Shown here in pieces: positions 15,984-24,293 of a stretch of 64,000 nucleotides of DNA. Below the pieces are notes generated by a model. It was not told the DNA's origin. It saw only the letters and a program-made list of their open reading frames with translations, and made no database searches. The position numbers and the translations under genes were made by a program. Position 1 is the stretch's first letter. Each line of letters opens with the position of its first letter. The stretch lies in contig NZ_JACHJW010000001.1 in NCBI RefSeq assembly GCF_014203835.1, forward strand, positions 3,546,501-3,610,500, given 5' to 3'. The DNA is from Micromonospora polyrhachis (GTDB lineage Bacteria; Actinomycetota; Actinomycetes; Mycobacteriales; Micromonosporaceae).

Positions 15984-17255
15984 ATGGCCTGGGGTACGGT
16001 CCGCGTCCTGCGGGACCGCAACAGCGGGCTCTATCTGGGCGGGGTGCTGGTCTCCGGGTTCGGCACCGCAGCCATGCTCCTGGCCGCCGGGGTGTGGGTG
16101 AAGTCGTTGACCGGGTCGAGCAGCCTCGCCGCCCTGGTCACCTTCTGCGTGTGGGCACCCACGTTGGTCGGGCCGGCGATCGGCGTGCTGGCCGACCGGG
16201 TACGCCGCCGGCCGCTGCTGATCGCCACCAACGCCACCCTGGCCGCCATGCTGCTGGTGCTGCTCAGCGTCGATTCCGCCGACCGCGTCTGGATCCTCTT
16301 CGCCATCATGGTCGTCTACGGGGTCGGCATGGTTCTCGCCGATGCGGCCGAGGCGGCCATCGTCACCACCATCGTGCCGGGCAACCTGCTCGGCGACTTC
16401 AACGGACTGCGGATGACCGTCAACGAGGGGATGAAACTGGTAGCCCCGCTGGCCGGGGCAGGACTCCTTGCCCAGTTCGGCAGCACACCGGTGGTGCTGC
16501 TCAACACCGGCACGTTCGTCCTCGCCGCCCTCACCTTTTCGCTGCTGCGGATGCCAGAGAAGCGGCCGGAGCGGCAGGTCGGCAACTGGACTCGGCAGAT
16601 CATCGAGGGCGTCCGCTTCGTACGACACCAGCCCGTCGTACGGCATCTGGTGTTCTGTGCCGCCGTCACGATGCTGCTGGCCGGCCTGAATGGCGCGGTG
16701 ATCTACGCCGTGGTCGACGACGGTCTGCACCGTTCACCGGCCTTCGTGGGGGTGCTCTACGCGGTGCAGGGTGTCGGCTCCACGATCAGCGGACTGGCCA
16801 CCGGACCGCTGCTCCGCCGGATTCCCGAACGGATCTTCGCCGCCGCCGGCATTCTGTTGTTCGCCCTCGGGATCGGCCTGCGCGCAATCCCGTCGACCAG
16901 CGTCGCCCTCGCGACCAGCTTCGCCATCGGTCTCGGTCTGCCCTGTGTGCTGATCGCCACCCTGACCGCTGTCCAGCGGGAAACCCCTGGTCAGCTCATC
17001 GGTCGAGTGTCAGCCACCGCGAACACGCTCATCTTCGCGCCGAACACGGTGGCGCTCGCGATCGGTGCCGGCCTGATCGCCGTTATCGATTATCGCCCGT
17101 TGCTCGTTGCCATGGGTGTCGCCGGTCTCCTTGTGGCCGGCTACTGCCTCCGTCGTGGCGGTGGCCCCGCCAGCCCGTCCGAGCCGCCCGCTGGCGCTCC
17201 CGAGGATGTCTCGGCTGCGGCCCCGGTCCCGCAAGCCGCGCCGCAGGTGGCGTAA
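15984..17255 (+). CDS. MFS exporter
   Basis: 423 residues from the ATG at 15984, which directly follows GGGGAGAAG; an in-frame start at 15921 would lie inside the promoter. About 12 hydrophobic segments are visible with the MFS loop motif GVLADRVRRRPLL after the second helix. The protein resembles macrolide-efflux-like (MefA-type) carriers in arrangement, but substrate is not predictable. Its C-terminus is a proline- and alanine-rich cytoplasmic tail. A divergent ArsR-type regulator and an operator overlapping its promoter suggest inducible export. A very long inverted repeat follows its stop codon. Confidence 0.9.
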   Translation: MAWGTVRVLRDRNSGLYLGGVLVSGFGTAAMLLAAGVWVKSLTGSSSLAALVTFCVWAPTLVGPAIGVLADRVRRRPLLIATNATLAAMLLVLLSVDSADRVWILFAIMVVYGVGMVLADAAEAAIVTTIVPGNLLGDFNGLRMTVNEGMKLVAPLAGAGLLAQFGSTPVVLLNTGTFVLAALTFSLLRMPEKRPERQVGNWTRQIIEGVRFVRHQPVVRHLVFCAAVTMLLAGLNGAVIYAVVDDGLHRSPAFVGVLYAVQGVGSTISGLATGPLLRRIPERIFAAAGILLFALGIGLRAIPSTSVALATSFAIGLGLPCVLIATLTAVQRETPGQLIGRVSATANTLIFAPNTVALAIGAGLIAVIDYRPLLVAMGVAGLLVAGYCLRRGGGPASPSEPPAGAPEDVSAAAPVPQAAPQVA

Positions 17256-17267
17256 GCAACCCCTCGT

Positions 17268-17330
17268 CCGTCACTGGAACACCAGGTACGTCATTCGCTT
17301 TGGTTGACGTACCTGGTGTTCCAGTGACGG
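17268..17330. terminator. 26-bp perfect inverted repeat, bidirectional terminator candidate
   Basis: Arms 17268-17293 and 17305-17330 are perfectly complementary over 26 bp with an 11-base loop (TTCGCTTTGGT). It lies 12 bp after the MFS stop and 8 bp from the end of a convergent gene, the expected site for a two-way terminator. No U-tract follows, as is common in high-GC actinomycetes. Confidence 0.75.
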
Positions 17331-17337
17331 GGTGGGG

Positions 17338-17627
17338 TCATGTTGGTGGTGTCAGGTTGGTGGTGTGGTGGCGGAGGACGTCGCAGAGTACGCGGAGTTC
17401 GATGCAGGGTGGGTGGTATTCGCTGGTGGGCCAGGTGCATTCGGGGGCGTGTCCGGTGATCCAGACGGATATGTCGGTGGCGCTGTCGGCGTGGACTTTG
17501 GCGACGATGAGTACGACCTGGCGGTCGATGTCGAAGGTGGTTTCGTCGGGGTGGTACCACTCCTCGCTGCCGAGGGTGAAGCAGGGTGCCGGGTGGGTGG
17601 GATGTGGGGTAGGTCGGGTTTGGGCAT
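17338..17627 (-). pseudogene. Small protein gene with an apparent frameshift near its start
   Basis: Two overlapping frames share one gene. The only start with a ribosome-binding site (GGAGA, seven bases before ATG at 17627) begins MPKPDLPHIPP, but that frame then becomes a Ser/Thr/Pro-rich string typical of a wrong frame. The adjacent frame from about codon 12 onward reads like a real protein (LGSEEWYHPDETTFDIDRQV, ISVWITGHAPECTW) with high GC at third positions and runs to 17338, but has no start of its own nearby. A one-base indel within the first 15 codons explains this; a sequencing error is equally possible. The family is not recognised; small acidic proteins of this type are common next to actinobacterial regulators. 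Confidence 0.55.
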
Positions 17628-17858
17628 CGCTTGTCTCCGGGTGTTGCGTGGTGGTCGCTGCGGGTGCGGGTGGATGGCCGATACGAGTTGGTCTATCGGA
17701 TGCCGGTCGACTGACACAACTGCGGGCGCCAAGGTGCTTCCTGCCTGGGCAAGCTCTCTGCCTGGGGCGAGGTACCGACCGGGGGTGGAGCTGGATACAC
17801 CCCTGTCGGGCGGCTGAGCCCATTCTGTGCGGGCCTCGCAATTTCTACCGTCGTTGGT

Positions 17859-18590
17859 ATGTCAGTCATCGAGGTGACGAACCTGCAGAAGCGCTACGGC
17901 GACCACGTGGCCGTAGCGGATGTGTCGTTCAGCGTGGACGAGGGCGAAATTTTCGGGATCGTAGGCCCGAACGGTGCCGGCAAGACGACCACCGTGGAGT
18001 GCATCGAGGGAATCCGTTCCCCGGACGCGGGATCCGTACGGGTGCTGGGGCTCGACCCGAGTCGGGACCGTACCGCGCTGCGCCAGAAGCTGGGCATCCA
18101 ACTTCAGGAGAGCCAACTACCGGACCAGCTCAAGGTGTGGGAGGCGCTCGACCTGTACAGCTCGTTCTATCCGAATCCGGCCGACTGGCGGGAACTGATG
18201 GATGAGCTGGGCCTGACCCCGAAGCGCAACACGGTGTTCAGGAAGCTCTCCGGCGGCCAGAAGCAGCGGCTGTCGATCGCGTTGGCCCTGGTCGGTAACC
18301 CCTCGGTGGCGATCCTCGACGAGTTGACCACGGGGCTCGACCCGCAGGCACGGCGCGACACATGGGAGCTGATCCAGCAGGTACGGGCGCGCGGCGTCAC
18401 GGTCGTACTGGTGACCCACTTCATGGACGAGGCGGAGCGCCTGTGTGACCGGTTGGCGGTTGTCCGGGCTGGCCAGCTCGTCACCGTCGACACCCCCGGC
18501 AACCTGATCGCCGAGGCCCGGGTGCCCGGTGTCGAACGTCCCACCCTCGAAGACGCGATTCTCGCCCTCACCTCTCCCCGGAGCCTCTGA
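17859..18590 (+). CDS. ABC transporter ATP-binding protein (ABC-2 / drug-export type)
   Basis: 243 residues with Walker A GPNGAGKTTT at about 37-46, Q-loop IQLQES, signature LSGGQKQR, Walker B VAILDELTTGLD and the switch His in LVTHFMDEAE. This set is typical of DrrA/CcmA-like ATPases that drive ABC-2 exporters. Its stop overlaps the start of the permease gene by one base, so the two form one complex and one transcription unit. Substrate is unknown; drug or lipid export is the family norm. Confidence 0.93.
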   Translation: MSVIEVTNLQKRYGDHVAVADVSFSVDEGEIFGIVGPNGAGKTTTVECIEGIRSPDAGSVRVLGLDPSRDRTALRQKLGIQLQESQLPDQLKVWEALDLYSSFYPNPADWRELMDELGLTPKRNTVFRKLSGGQKQRLSIALALVGNPSVAILDELTTGLDPQARRDTWELIQQVRARGVTVVLVTHFMDEAERLCDRLAVVRAGQLVTVDTPGNLIAEARVPGVERPTLEDAILALTSPRSL

Positions 18591-19333
18591 TGACCGGCCT
18601 GACCAAGATGATCAACGTCGAAACGAAGCTGTACCTCCGGGAACCGCTCGCAGCGTTCTTCGGCATCGCGTTTCCGGCCCTGCTGATCCTGGTGCTCGGC
18701 CTGGCCATGCCAGGGATGATGGATCCACTGGAGGGCATGGGTGGCAAGCGTGGCATTGATGTCTACCTGCCGATCACCCTGACGTTGGCCATCGCGACAG
18801 TAGCGATGGTGACGCTGCTGGGCGTGCTGGCTACCTATCGCGAGCGGGGAGTGCTCCGTCGACTGTCGACCACTCCGGTCTCGCCAATGACGCTGCTCGG
18901 TGCGCAGGTGATCGTGAACGCCGGCGCGCTTTTGGTCGGCAGCGGTCTGGCCTGGCTGGTGGCGGCAATCGTCTTCGATGTCTCGCCCCCCGAAAATGTG
19001 GTCGGCTTCGTGCTGGCGTTCACCCTCGGGTCTTTTGCCATGTGCTCCCTCGCCCTGCTGGTGGTGGCCGTGACGCCGAGTGCCCGGGCATCGTCGGGGA
19101 TCGGCTCGCTGATCTACTACCCGATGATGTTCTTTGCCGGAGTGTGGACGCCGGGGCCGCTGATGCCCGACCTGGCAAAGAAGATCGGCGACTTCACCCC
19201 GCTGGGTGCCACCTCCCAGGCCCTGCAGGACGCGTGGACGGGTTCGTGGCCGACGCCGCTGCATCTGGTCGTGATGGTGGCGTTCACCGTGGTGCTGGGT
19301 GGGCTCGCGGCCCGCTACCTCCGCTGGGAGTGA
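18590..19333 (+). CDS. ABC-2 type transporter permease
   Basis: 247 residues with about six hydrophobic segments and the ABC-2 hallmark in the last third (SSGIGSLIYYPMMFFAGVWT, then PGPLMP). It starts on the ATG that overlaps the TGA of the ATPase gene. Together they form a minimal two-gene DrrAB-like exporter. A GC-rich stem with one bulged base (19359-19390) follows and may end the transcript. Confidence 0.92.
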   Translation: MTGLTKMINVETKLYLREPLAAFFGIAFPALLILVLGLAMPGMMDPLEGMGGKRGIDVYLPITLTLAIATVAMVTLLGVLATYRERGVLRRLSTTPVSPMTLLGAQVIVNAGALLVGSGLAWLVAAIVFDVSPPENVVGFVLAFTLGSFAMCSLALLVVAVTPSARASSGIGSLIYYPMMFFAGVWTPGPLMPDLAKKIGDFTPLGATSQALQDAWTGSWPTPLHLVVMVAFTVVLGGLAARYLRWE

Positions 19334-19358
19334 TCACCGGTAACGGACGACCGATGGG

Positions 19359-19390
19359 AGCCCGGCCGGGCGACAGACCCGGGCCGGGCT
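19359..19390. terminator. GC-rich stem-loop between convergent genes
   Basis: AGCCCGGCCGGG pairs with CCCGGGCCGGGCT over 12 bp with one bulged G and a 7-base loop. It lies 26 bp after the ABC-2 permease stop and 22 bp from the end of the convergent glyoxalase-like gene. Confidence 0.55.
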
Positions 19391-19411
19391 CGACCATGCT
19401 GTCTCCACCGG

Positions 19412-19819
19412 TCAGCTGTCCACGTAAAGGCAGAAGGGGTGCCCGGCCGGGTCCAGTAACACCCGTACGTTGTCCTGTGGCTGATGGTCGGCTTCTCGTG
19501 CGCCGAGATCGAGCGCGTGGGCGACCGCGGCGGCGAGGTCACTGACCTCGAAGTCGAGGTGCATCATCATCTGCTGGGTGCCCTCGGCGGGCGGCCACAC
19601 CGGCGGCACGTAGCCGACCGCGGTCTGGCAGGCCAGGTAGGTCACTCCCTCGGCCGGTGTGACGATGGCCCAGTTTTCGTCATCCTGCACGATCCGCCAG
19701 CCGAGCAAGGTGGCGTAGAACCGAGCCAACGCCAACCCGTTGGGTGCGTCGAGCACCACGCCCCAGGAGTCGCGCCGAGGCTGCTCCGGCGAACCTTGCC
19801 CCTCCACACGTCCACGCAT
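19412..19819 (-). CDS. VOC-family (glyoxalase/dioxygenase-like) protein
   Basis: 135 residues from the ATG at 19819. The fold markers are two beta-alpha-beta-beta-beta modules: WGVVLDAPNGLALARFYATL and GW at the N-terminus, MMMHLDFEVSDLAAAVAHAL in the middle and DPAGHPFCLYV at the end. The His in MMHLDFEV and the absence of an N-terminal metal His match the actinobacterial glyoxalase_6-like group, which includes many unassigned proteins and some drug-binding resistance proteins. The longer open frame to 20311 overlaps the GNAT remnant and is not used. No function is assigned. Confidence 0.85.
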   Translation of the reverse strand: MRGRVEGQGSPEQPRRDSWGVVLDAPNGLALARFYATLLGWRIVQDDENWAIVTPAEGVTYLACQTAVGYVPPVWPPAEGTQQMMMHLDFEVSDLAAAVAHALDLGAREADHQPQDNVRVLLDPAGHPFCLYVDS

Positions 19820-19859
19820 GGAAATATGGTGCCACCTGCCGGGCAGCGTCGATGCGACG

Positions 19860-20219
19860 CTAGGCGATTCGGCGGACGAACCGGAGCGCCGGTCGATCTT
19901 CCAGGGTCGTCTCACCGGCGGGTGAGAATCCGGTACGGCGGAGCACCTTGAGTGAGGCCGTGTTGTCGACAGTCGCCGATGCGCGCTCCACAAGCAGGTG
20001 GCAGTGACAACTACCGGTGGCCTGCTCGGCCAACAGCGAGCGATGCCGGGTGTCGAAGTCGCTGAAGTAGTTGTCACCCCGGTCCGGGATCGAGGCGGCA
20101 AAGTAGGCGCGATTCTCCCGTTCGAAGGCGAGTAGGGCTGGACCGTGGTCGAGGCTAAGACGTTCCAGTGCCGGCACGGTGGTAACCGTAGCTGCGCCTG
20201 CGGCGCGGTCAACGGCCAT
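19860..20219 (-). pseudogene. GNAT acetyltransferase with internal deletion
   Basis: 119 residues. The first 75 resemble the start of RimJ-type GNAT enzymes (LERLSLDHGPALLAFERENR, then AYFAASIPDR), and the last 35 resemble their end (TVDNTASLKVLRRTGFSPAG). The central acetyl-CoA-binding core with its Q/R-x-x-G-x-G/A loop, about 60 residues, is missing between CHCHLLVERASA and TVDN, yet the frame is kept. The product cannot bind acetyl-CoA in the normal way, so this is probably an inactive remnant. It lies 41 bp upstream of the glyoxalase-like gene on the same strand. Confidence 0.7.
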
Positions 20220-20383
20220 GGTGGCTGACCGACGTTCCTACCCCCGGGCGAACAGGCTCGCGCCAGGTTCGCGAGCGCGGGTGCGACGGCAGCCTCAGCG
20301 ACAAGCGTCACCGCCGTTGGGTGCTTACGAGATCTTTAGGCTGCTGGTGTGAAGCTGTAGCGGGCAGCTAAGAGGTGATCAAG

Positions 20384-21043
20384 GTGCGAGTGCTGGTCGC
20401 GGATGACGAGCAGGTTCTGGCGGACACGGTCGCGGAGGGTCTGCGGCAGTTTGCGATGGCGGTGGATGTGGTGTACGACGGGGCGGCTGCTCTGGAGCGG
20501 GCCACTGTCAACAGCTACGACGTTGCGGTGCTGGACCGGGACATGCCGGGCTTGACCGGGGACGACGTGTGCCGGCGGATGCTGGACTTGGAGTCGGGCA
20601 CTCGGGTGCTGCTGCTCACCGCCGCAGCCGGGATTCGAGATCGGGTCGAAGGGCTCGGGTTGGGTGCGGACGACTACTTGACCAAGCCGTTCGCGTTCGC
20701 CGAACTGGCGGCGCGGGTGCAGGCTCTGGGCCGCCGGGCCGGGCGGGCGGCGAAGCCGGTCCTGGAGTGCGACGGCATCGTGCTGGACACCGCCCGGCAC
20801 GTGGTGACCCGCGACGGGCTGCCGTTGGCGCTGTCACCCAAGGAGTTTGCGGTCCTGCTGGTGCTGATGCGTGCCGACGGTGCCGTGGTCAGTGCGGAGG
20901 ATCTGCTGGAGCAGGCGTGGGACGAGCATGCCGACCCGTTCACCAATTCGGTGCGAGTGACCGTGATGACGTTACGCAAGAAGCTCGGCTACCCTCCGGT
21001 GATCCACACGGTGCCGAGAGTCGGCTACCGCCTAGAGACATGA
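20384..21043 (+). CDS. OmpR-family response regulator
   Basis: 219 residues from the GTG at 20384, eight bases after AAGAGG; another GTG three codons earlier overlaps that site and is less likely. The receiver domain has the acidic pair in LVADDEQ, the phosphoacceptor Asp51 in AVLDRDMPG and Lys in LTKPFAF. The C-terminal winged HTH (ALSPKEFAVLLVLMRADGAV, and VRVTVMTLRKKLG) is OmpR/PhoB-like. It overlaps the histidine kinase gene by four bases and heads an operon with a lipoprotein and a MacAB-like exporter, which it probably controls. Confidence 0.95.
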   Translation: MRVLVADDEQVLADTVAEGLRQFAMAVDVVYDGAAALERATVNSYDVAVLDRDMPGLTGDDVCRRMLDLESGTRVLLLTAAAGIRDRVEGLGLGADDYLTKPFAFAELAARVQALGRRAGRAAKPVLECDGIVLDTARHVVTRDGLPLALSPKEFAVLLVLMRADGAVVSAEDLLEQAWDEHADPFTNSVRVTVMTLRKKLGYPPVIHTVPRVGYRLET

Positions 21044-22083
21044 GGCTCAGCTCGCCGCGCTGGCGGATGCTGTTGCTCGGCGCGGTCGCCGTCGTGGCCG
21101 GATACCTGGTGCCGGAGTTGGCGACCTGGACTGTCGATCGGCTTCGCATGGCCGGTGCCTTCGAATGCACGAGTTCTTGGTGGTGCCAGTACGTCGATTC
21201 CCCCAGGCGCTACTACCAATTGACACTCGTGGTACTTGTCCTGGTCTATCTGGGCCTGTTCTTCTGGGCGATGCGCTGGGCGATGCGGCCGCTGCGTGAC
21301 GTGGCGACAGCGCTCGCGAGTATCGGTCCGCAGAACTTCGGCCATCGGCTCGCGGCCAGCCGGCGCAGCGGCGAGATGATCGTGCTGGCCCGGGCGGTCA
21401 ACGACATGCTGGACCGGCTGGCGGCCGGTTACGAGGCCCAGCGGCGGTTCGCCGCTGACGCCTCACACGAGCTGCGCACCCCGCTGGCGGTGCAGCGCAC
21501 CCTCATCGAGGTCGGCCTGGCCGGGCGGCCCAGCCCGGAGAAGCTTGAGGTGCTCACCGAGCAGCTGCTGGCGGCCAACGAGCGGAACGTCAGGTTGATC
21601 GAAGCGCTGCTTGTGCTCGCCGAGAGCGACCGAGGGTTGGTCAGCCGCTCGGAGCTGCGCCTGGACATGATCGTCGGTCGGATGATCGAGGACCATCGGG
21701 TGCCTGCGGCCGACGCTGGGTTGACGATCACCAGCCTGCTGCAGCCACGGACCGTGGTGGGGGAGCAGGCGCTGCTGGAACGTCTCGTCACCAACCTCCT
21801 TCAGAACGCGATCAAGTACAACCGGCCGGGCGGCATGATCGACGTGCGGGTCGGTGACCGGCCGGCACTTGTCGTGGTCAACACCGGTGACGACGTGCCA
21901 GTGGAGGCGGTTACCGGGCTCTTCGAGCCGTTCCGGCGGCTCGCCGGGTCCCGGATCGGTCGCTCCGGTGGGGTCGGTCTCGGACTGACCATCGTCCGGT
22001 CGATCGTGCAGGCCCACGACGGCACTGTCGCGTGTTTCTCGACCGGGCACGACGGCCTGCGTTTCGAGATCACCCTGCCGTAA
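21040..22083 (+). CDS. Sensor histidine kinase
   Basis: 347 residues from the ATG at 21040 that overlaps the response regulator stop. Two membrane helices (about 10-28 and 61-80) enclose a short 30-residue outer loop with two cysteines (FECTSSWWCQY), so any signal is likely sensed at or in the membrane. A HAMP segment follows, then the H-box DASHELRTPLA with His143, N-box NLLQNAIKYN and glycine-rich lid GGVGLGLTIV. The small loop is typical of kinases that sense envelope-active peptides through a partner transporter. It is the partner of the adjacent OmpR-type regulator. Confidence 0.95.
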   Translation: MRLSSPRWRMLLLGAVAVVAGYLVPELATWTVDRLRMAGAFECTSSWWCQYVDSPRRYYQLTLVVLVLVYLGLFFWAMRWAMRPLRDVATALASIGPQNFGHRLAASRRSGEMIVLARAVNDMLDRLAAGYEAQRRFAADASHELRTPLAVQRTLIEVGLAGRPSPEKLEVLTEQLLAANERNVRLIEALLVLAESDRGLVSRSELRLDMIVGRMIEDHRVPAADAGLTITSLLQPRTVVGEQALLERLVTNLLQNAIKYNRPGGMIDVRVGDRPALVVVNTGDDVPVEAVTGLFEPFRRLAGSRIGRSGGVGLGLTIVRSIVQAHDGTVACFSTGHDGLRFEITLP

Positions 22084-22090
22084 AGAAACG

Positions 22091-22120
22091 GTAAGTGTCG
22101 CACTTACGTTCCCGGAACGT
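22091..22120. promoter_or_regulatory. Two adjoining perfect palindromes after the kinase gene
   Basis: GTAAGTG-TCG-CACTTAC (22091-22107) and ACGTTCC-C-GGAACGT (22106-22120) are both perfect and overlap by two bases. They lie 8 bp after the kinase stop and 51 bp before the lipoprotein start. The pair could be operators for the response regulator with a promoter for the export genes, or a terminator/processing hairpin pair. Confidence 0.55.
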
Positions 22121-22170
22121 CCCGACCGGCAGAGTCCCCGGTGTCCTTTCGAATTACACCGGGAGAGAAA

Positions 22171-23028
22171 TTGCGACGCGTACTGATGTCCGCCGCCGTG
22201 GCCGCGGCTGGCCTGTCCCTGCTCGCCGGCTGCGGCGGCACCGACGAGACGCCAGCGGCCGGCACGGCGAAGGGCCCCGAGAAGACGCAGAACGTCGCCG
22301 ACGAGGAGACGGCCAAGCGGCAGAAGGCCGAGAACCTGCTCGCCGACTGCATGAAGAAGAAGGGCTTCCAGTACGTCCCACGCACGCTGGAGGTGAACCG
22401 GAGCCGTACCGACGACTTCACCGGTGCCAGTTCGCTGCTCCAGCCCGCTGACACGGTCCGCCCGCTGCGGGAAAAGTACGGGTTCGCGATTTTCGCGGAG
22501 GCCGTCTACCCCGGCGATCCGGTTATCACCCGGCCGGATCCGAACCCGGATGCCAACCCGAACAACAAGATCTACGGGGAACTGAGCGCGGCGCAACAGA
22601 AGGCGTACGACGAGGCCCTGGGCACCGACGGCAAGAGCGGCAAGAAGATTCCCGGCTGCGCGGACGAGGCGTACGGAGCGACCTTCGGAAACAGCGGCTC
22701 CGGTGACGCCGCGGCGGCCAGCAGGGAGTGGGACAAGTTCCGCAGCGACCCGAAGGTGGTCGCTGCGGCCCAGAAGTACGGCGACTGCCTGCGCGGCAGG
22801 GGCTACCGGATCACCAGCAGCGAGCCGGGCCTGATCGAGCAGGCCGCGGCCGAGACCGTACTCGCCCGGATGCCCGCCGGAGGAGTGGCCTCGATGAGTG
22901 TCGAGAAGGCCAAGGCCGAGCTGGTGAAGGAGGTCAAGGCGGCTCTGGACGACCTGGACTGCCGCGGTGACTACGCGGAGATCGTCCGGACGAAGTACCC
23001 CAAGGTCGTTCAGGGCGGCGCGGGCTGA
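22171..23028 (+). CDS. Putative lipoprotein of two-component/export operon
   Basis: 285 residues from the TTG at 22171, which has GGGAGAG five bases upstream and begins a clean lipoprotein signal (MRRVLMSAAVAAAGLSLLAG, then Cys); the GTG at 22141 would add ten polar residues. The lipobox LLAGC predicts anchoring to the outer face of the membrane. The mature part is charged and mostly helical with three further cysteines (ADCMKKKGF, PGCADEAYG, GDCLRGRGY and LDCRGDY give four sites in all), suggesting disulfides. I do not recognise a named domain; similar lipoproteins sit next to MacA-like adaptors in actinomycetes. It may sense or present the exporter's substrate. Confidence 0.8.
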   Translation: MRRVLMSAAVAAAGLSLLAGCGGTDETPAAGTAKGPEKTQNVADEETAKRQKAENLLADCMKKKGFQYVPRTLEVNRSRTDDFTGASSLLQPADTVRPLREKYGFAIFAEAVYPGDPVITRPDPNPDANPNNKIYGELSAAQQKAYDEALGTDGKSGKKIPGCADEAYGATFGNSGSGDAAAASREWDKFRSDPKVVAAAQKYGDCLRGRGYRITSSEPGLIEQAAAETVLARMPAGGVASMSVEKAKAELVKEVKAALDDLDCRGDYAEIVRTKYPKVVQGGAG

Positions 23029-23030
23029 AC

Positions 23031-24293
23031 ATGCGTATCCATCTGCCCCGCTCCGGGCCGTCGCGGGTAGTCGCAGTGACCGCCGCGGTTGCCCTCGCGG
23101 CCGGCGTCACGGGTTGGGTGCTCGCCTCCCGCGTGCAGTCTCCGGCCGATGCGGCCGCTGGCCGACAACCCCCCGCCGCCTCGTTGATCACCGTTCCGGT
23201 CGAGCAACGGGCCCTCACCGCGACCGTGGTTGCCCAGGCGACCGTCACGTACGGAACCCCACAGCCGATCACTCTCACCGGCACGGTTGCTGCCGGTGAC
23301 GGTGCCGAGTTGGGCGCGCAGCTCGTCACCAAGACGGCGTCCGGTGGCCGTACGCTCGAGGAGGGCGACGTCCTGCTGGAGATCAACGGCAGGCCGGTGT
23401 TCGTCCTGGCCGGCCCCGTGCCGATGTACCGCAGCCTGGTGCGGGGTAGCACCGGCGACGACGTCCAGCAGTTGCGGGCGGCGCTGCGCCGCCTGCTTCC
23501 GGGGCGGGGGGTGGCCTCGTACGGTCCGCTGGACAACCGCACTCTGGATGCCCTTGCGACCTGGTACGACAAGAAGGGCTACCAGGCCGCCGGCCCGACC
23601 GCCGCGCAGCGGGCCGAGCTGCGGCAGCTGCAACAGGCCGCCGAAGGGTCGGCCGCCACCGCGGACGCGAAGGCTGCCCTGGCCGAATTCCGTGCCACAT
23701 ACGGGACCACCGTCCCCAGCGGTGAGGTTCTGTTCCTGCCGAAGCTGCCCGTACGCCTCACCACCGTCACCGCCAAGGCCGGGGCCGCGGTGTCGGGCCC
23801 GGTCGGCACCGTCTCCGACCCGACCCTGGTAATCGACGGCACCGTCGCCACCGAGGACGCCGAGTTGTTGAAGCCGGGACTGACGGCGACCGTGGAGGCG
23901 CCGAGCGGGGAAACCTACCCGGCGAAGCTGTCCGCGATGGGTGCGCAGCTCAGGGCATCGTCGGATAACACGGACGAGGGTGAGAGTGAGCAGCAGGTGG
24001 GCCTCCCCATCCGGCTCATCCCGAGCATGGGTGCCAAGTTGGCGCCGCTGGCCGGACAATCGGTCAGAGTGACGATCAAGGTGGGCGGGACCGGCGACGA
24101 CGTGTTGGTGGTACCGGTGGCAGCGGTCTTCACCGCCGCCGACGGGCAGGCCCACGTCACGGTTGACAGCGGCGGCGGCATCACCCGAGACGTACCGGTC
24201 GAAGCCGGCCTGACCGCCGACGGCGACGTCGAGGTGACACCGGTCGGCGGTGGCCTGGAGGTGGGGGATCGCGTCGTGGTGAGCGGCTCATGA
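23031..24293 (+). CDS. Membrane-fusion/adaptor protein with peptidoglycan-binding segment (MacA-like)
   Basis: 420 residues starting two bases after the lipoprotein stop. One N-terminal membrane helix (about 12-32) leaves the rest outside the cell. The middle has a peptidoglycan-binding-like helical segment (STGDDVQQLRAALRRLLPGR), and the C-terminal half has the HlyD/MacA-type beta-barrel features (GLTATVEAPSGETYPAKLSA and VVPVAAVFTAADGQAHVTVD). Gram-positive members of this group pair with MacB/LolD-type ABC exporters. Its stop overlaps the ATPase gene, consistent with one complex. It may link the exporter to the cell wall. Confidence 0.9.
   Translation: MRIHLPRSGPSRVVAVTAAVALAAGVTGWVLASRVQSPADAAAGRQPPAASLITVPVEQRALTATVVAQATVTYGTPQPITLTGTVAAGDGAELGAQLVTKTASGGRTLEEGDVLLEINGRPVFVLAGPVPMYRSLVRGSTGDDVQQLRAALRRLLPGRGVASYGPLDNRTLDALATWYDKKGYQAAGPTAAQRAELRQLQQAAEGSAATADAKAALAEFRATYGTTVPSGEVLFLPKLPVRLTTVTAKAGAAVSGPVGTVSDPTLVIDGTVATEDAELLKPGLTATVEAPSGETYPAKLSAMGAQLRASSDNTDEGESEQQVGLPIRLIPSMGAKLAPLAGQSVRVTIKVGGTGDDVLVVPVAAVFTAADGQAHVTVDSGGGITRDVPVEAGLTADGDVEVTPVGGGLEVGDRVVVSGS

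Noticed and set aside
21463-22596. 377-codon minus-strand frame across the kinase and lipoprotein genes
   Set aside because: Overlaps two well-supported genes completely and shows no protein family features.
20224-22600. Lantibiotic or other biosynthetic cluster around the MacAB-like exporter
   Set aside because: No precursor peptide or biosynthetic enzyme is present; a stress-response export system explains the genes.
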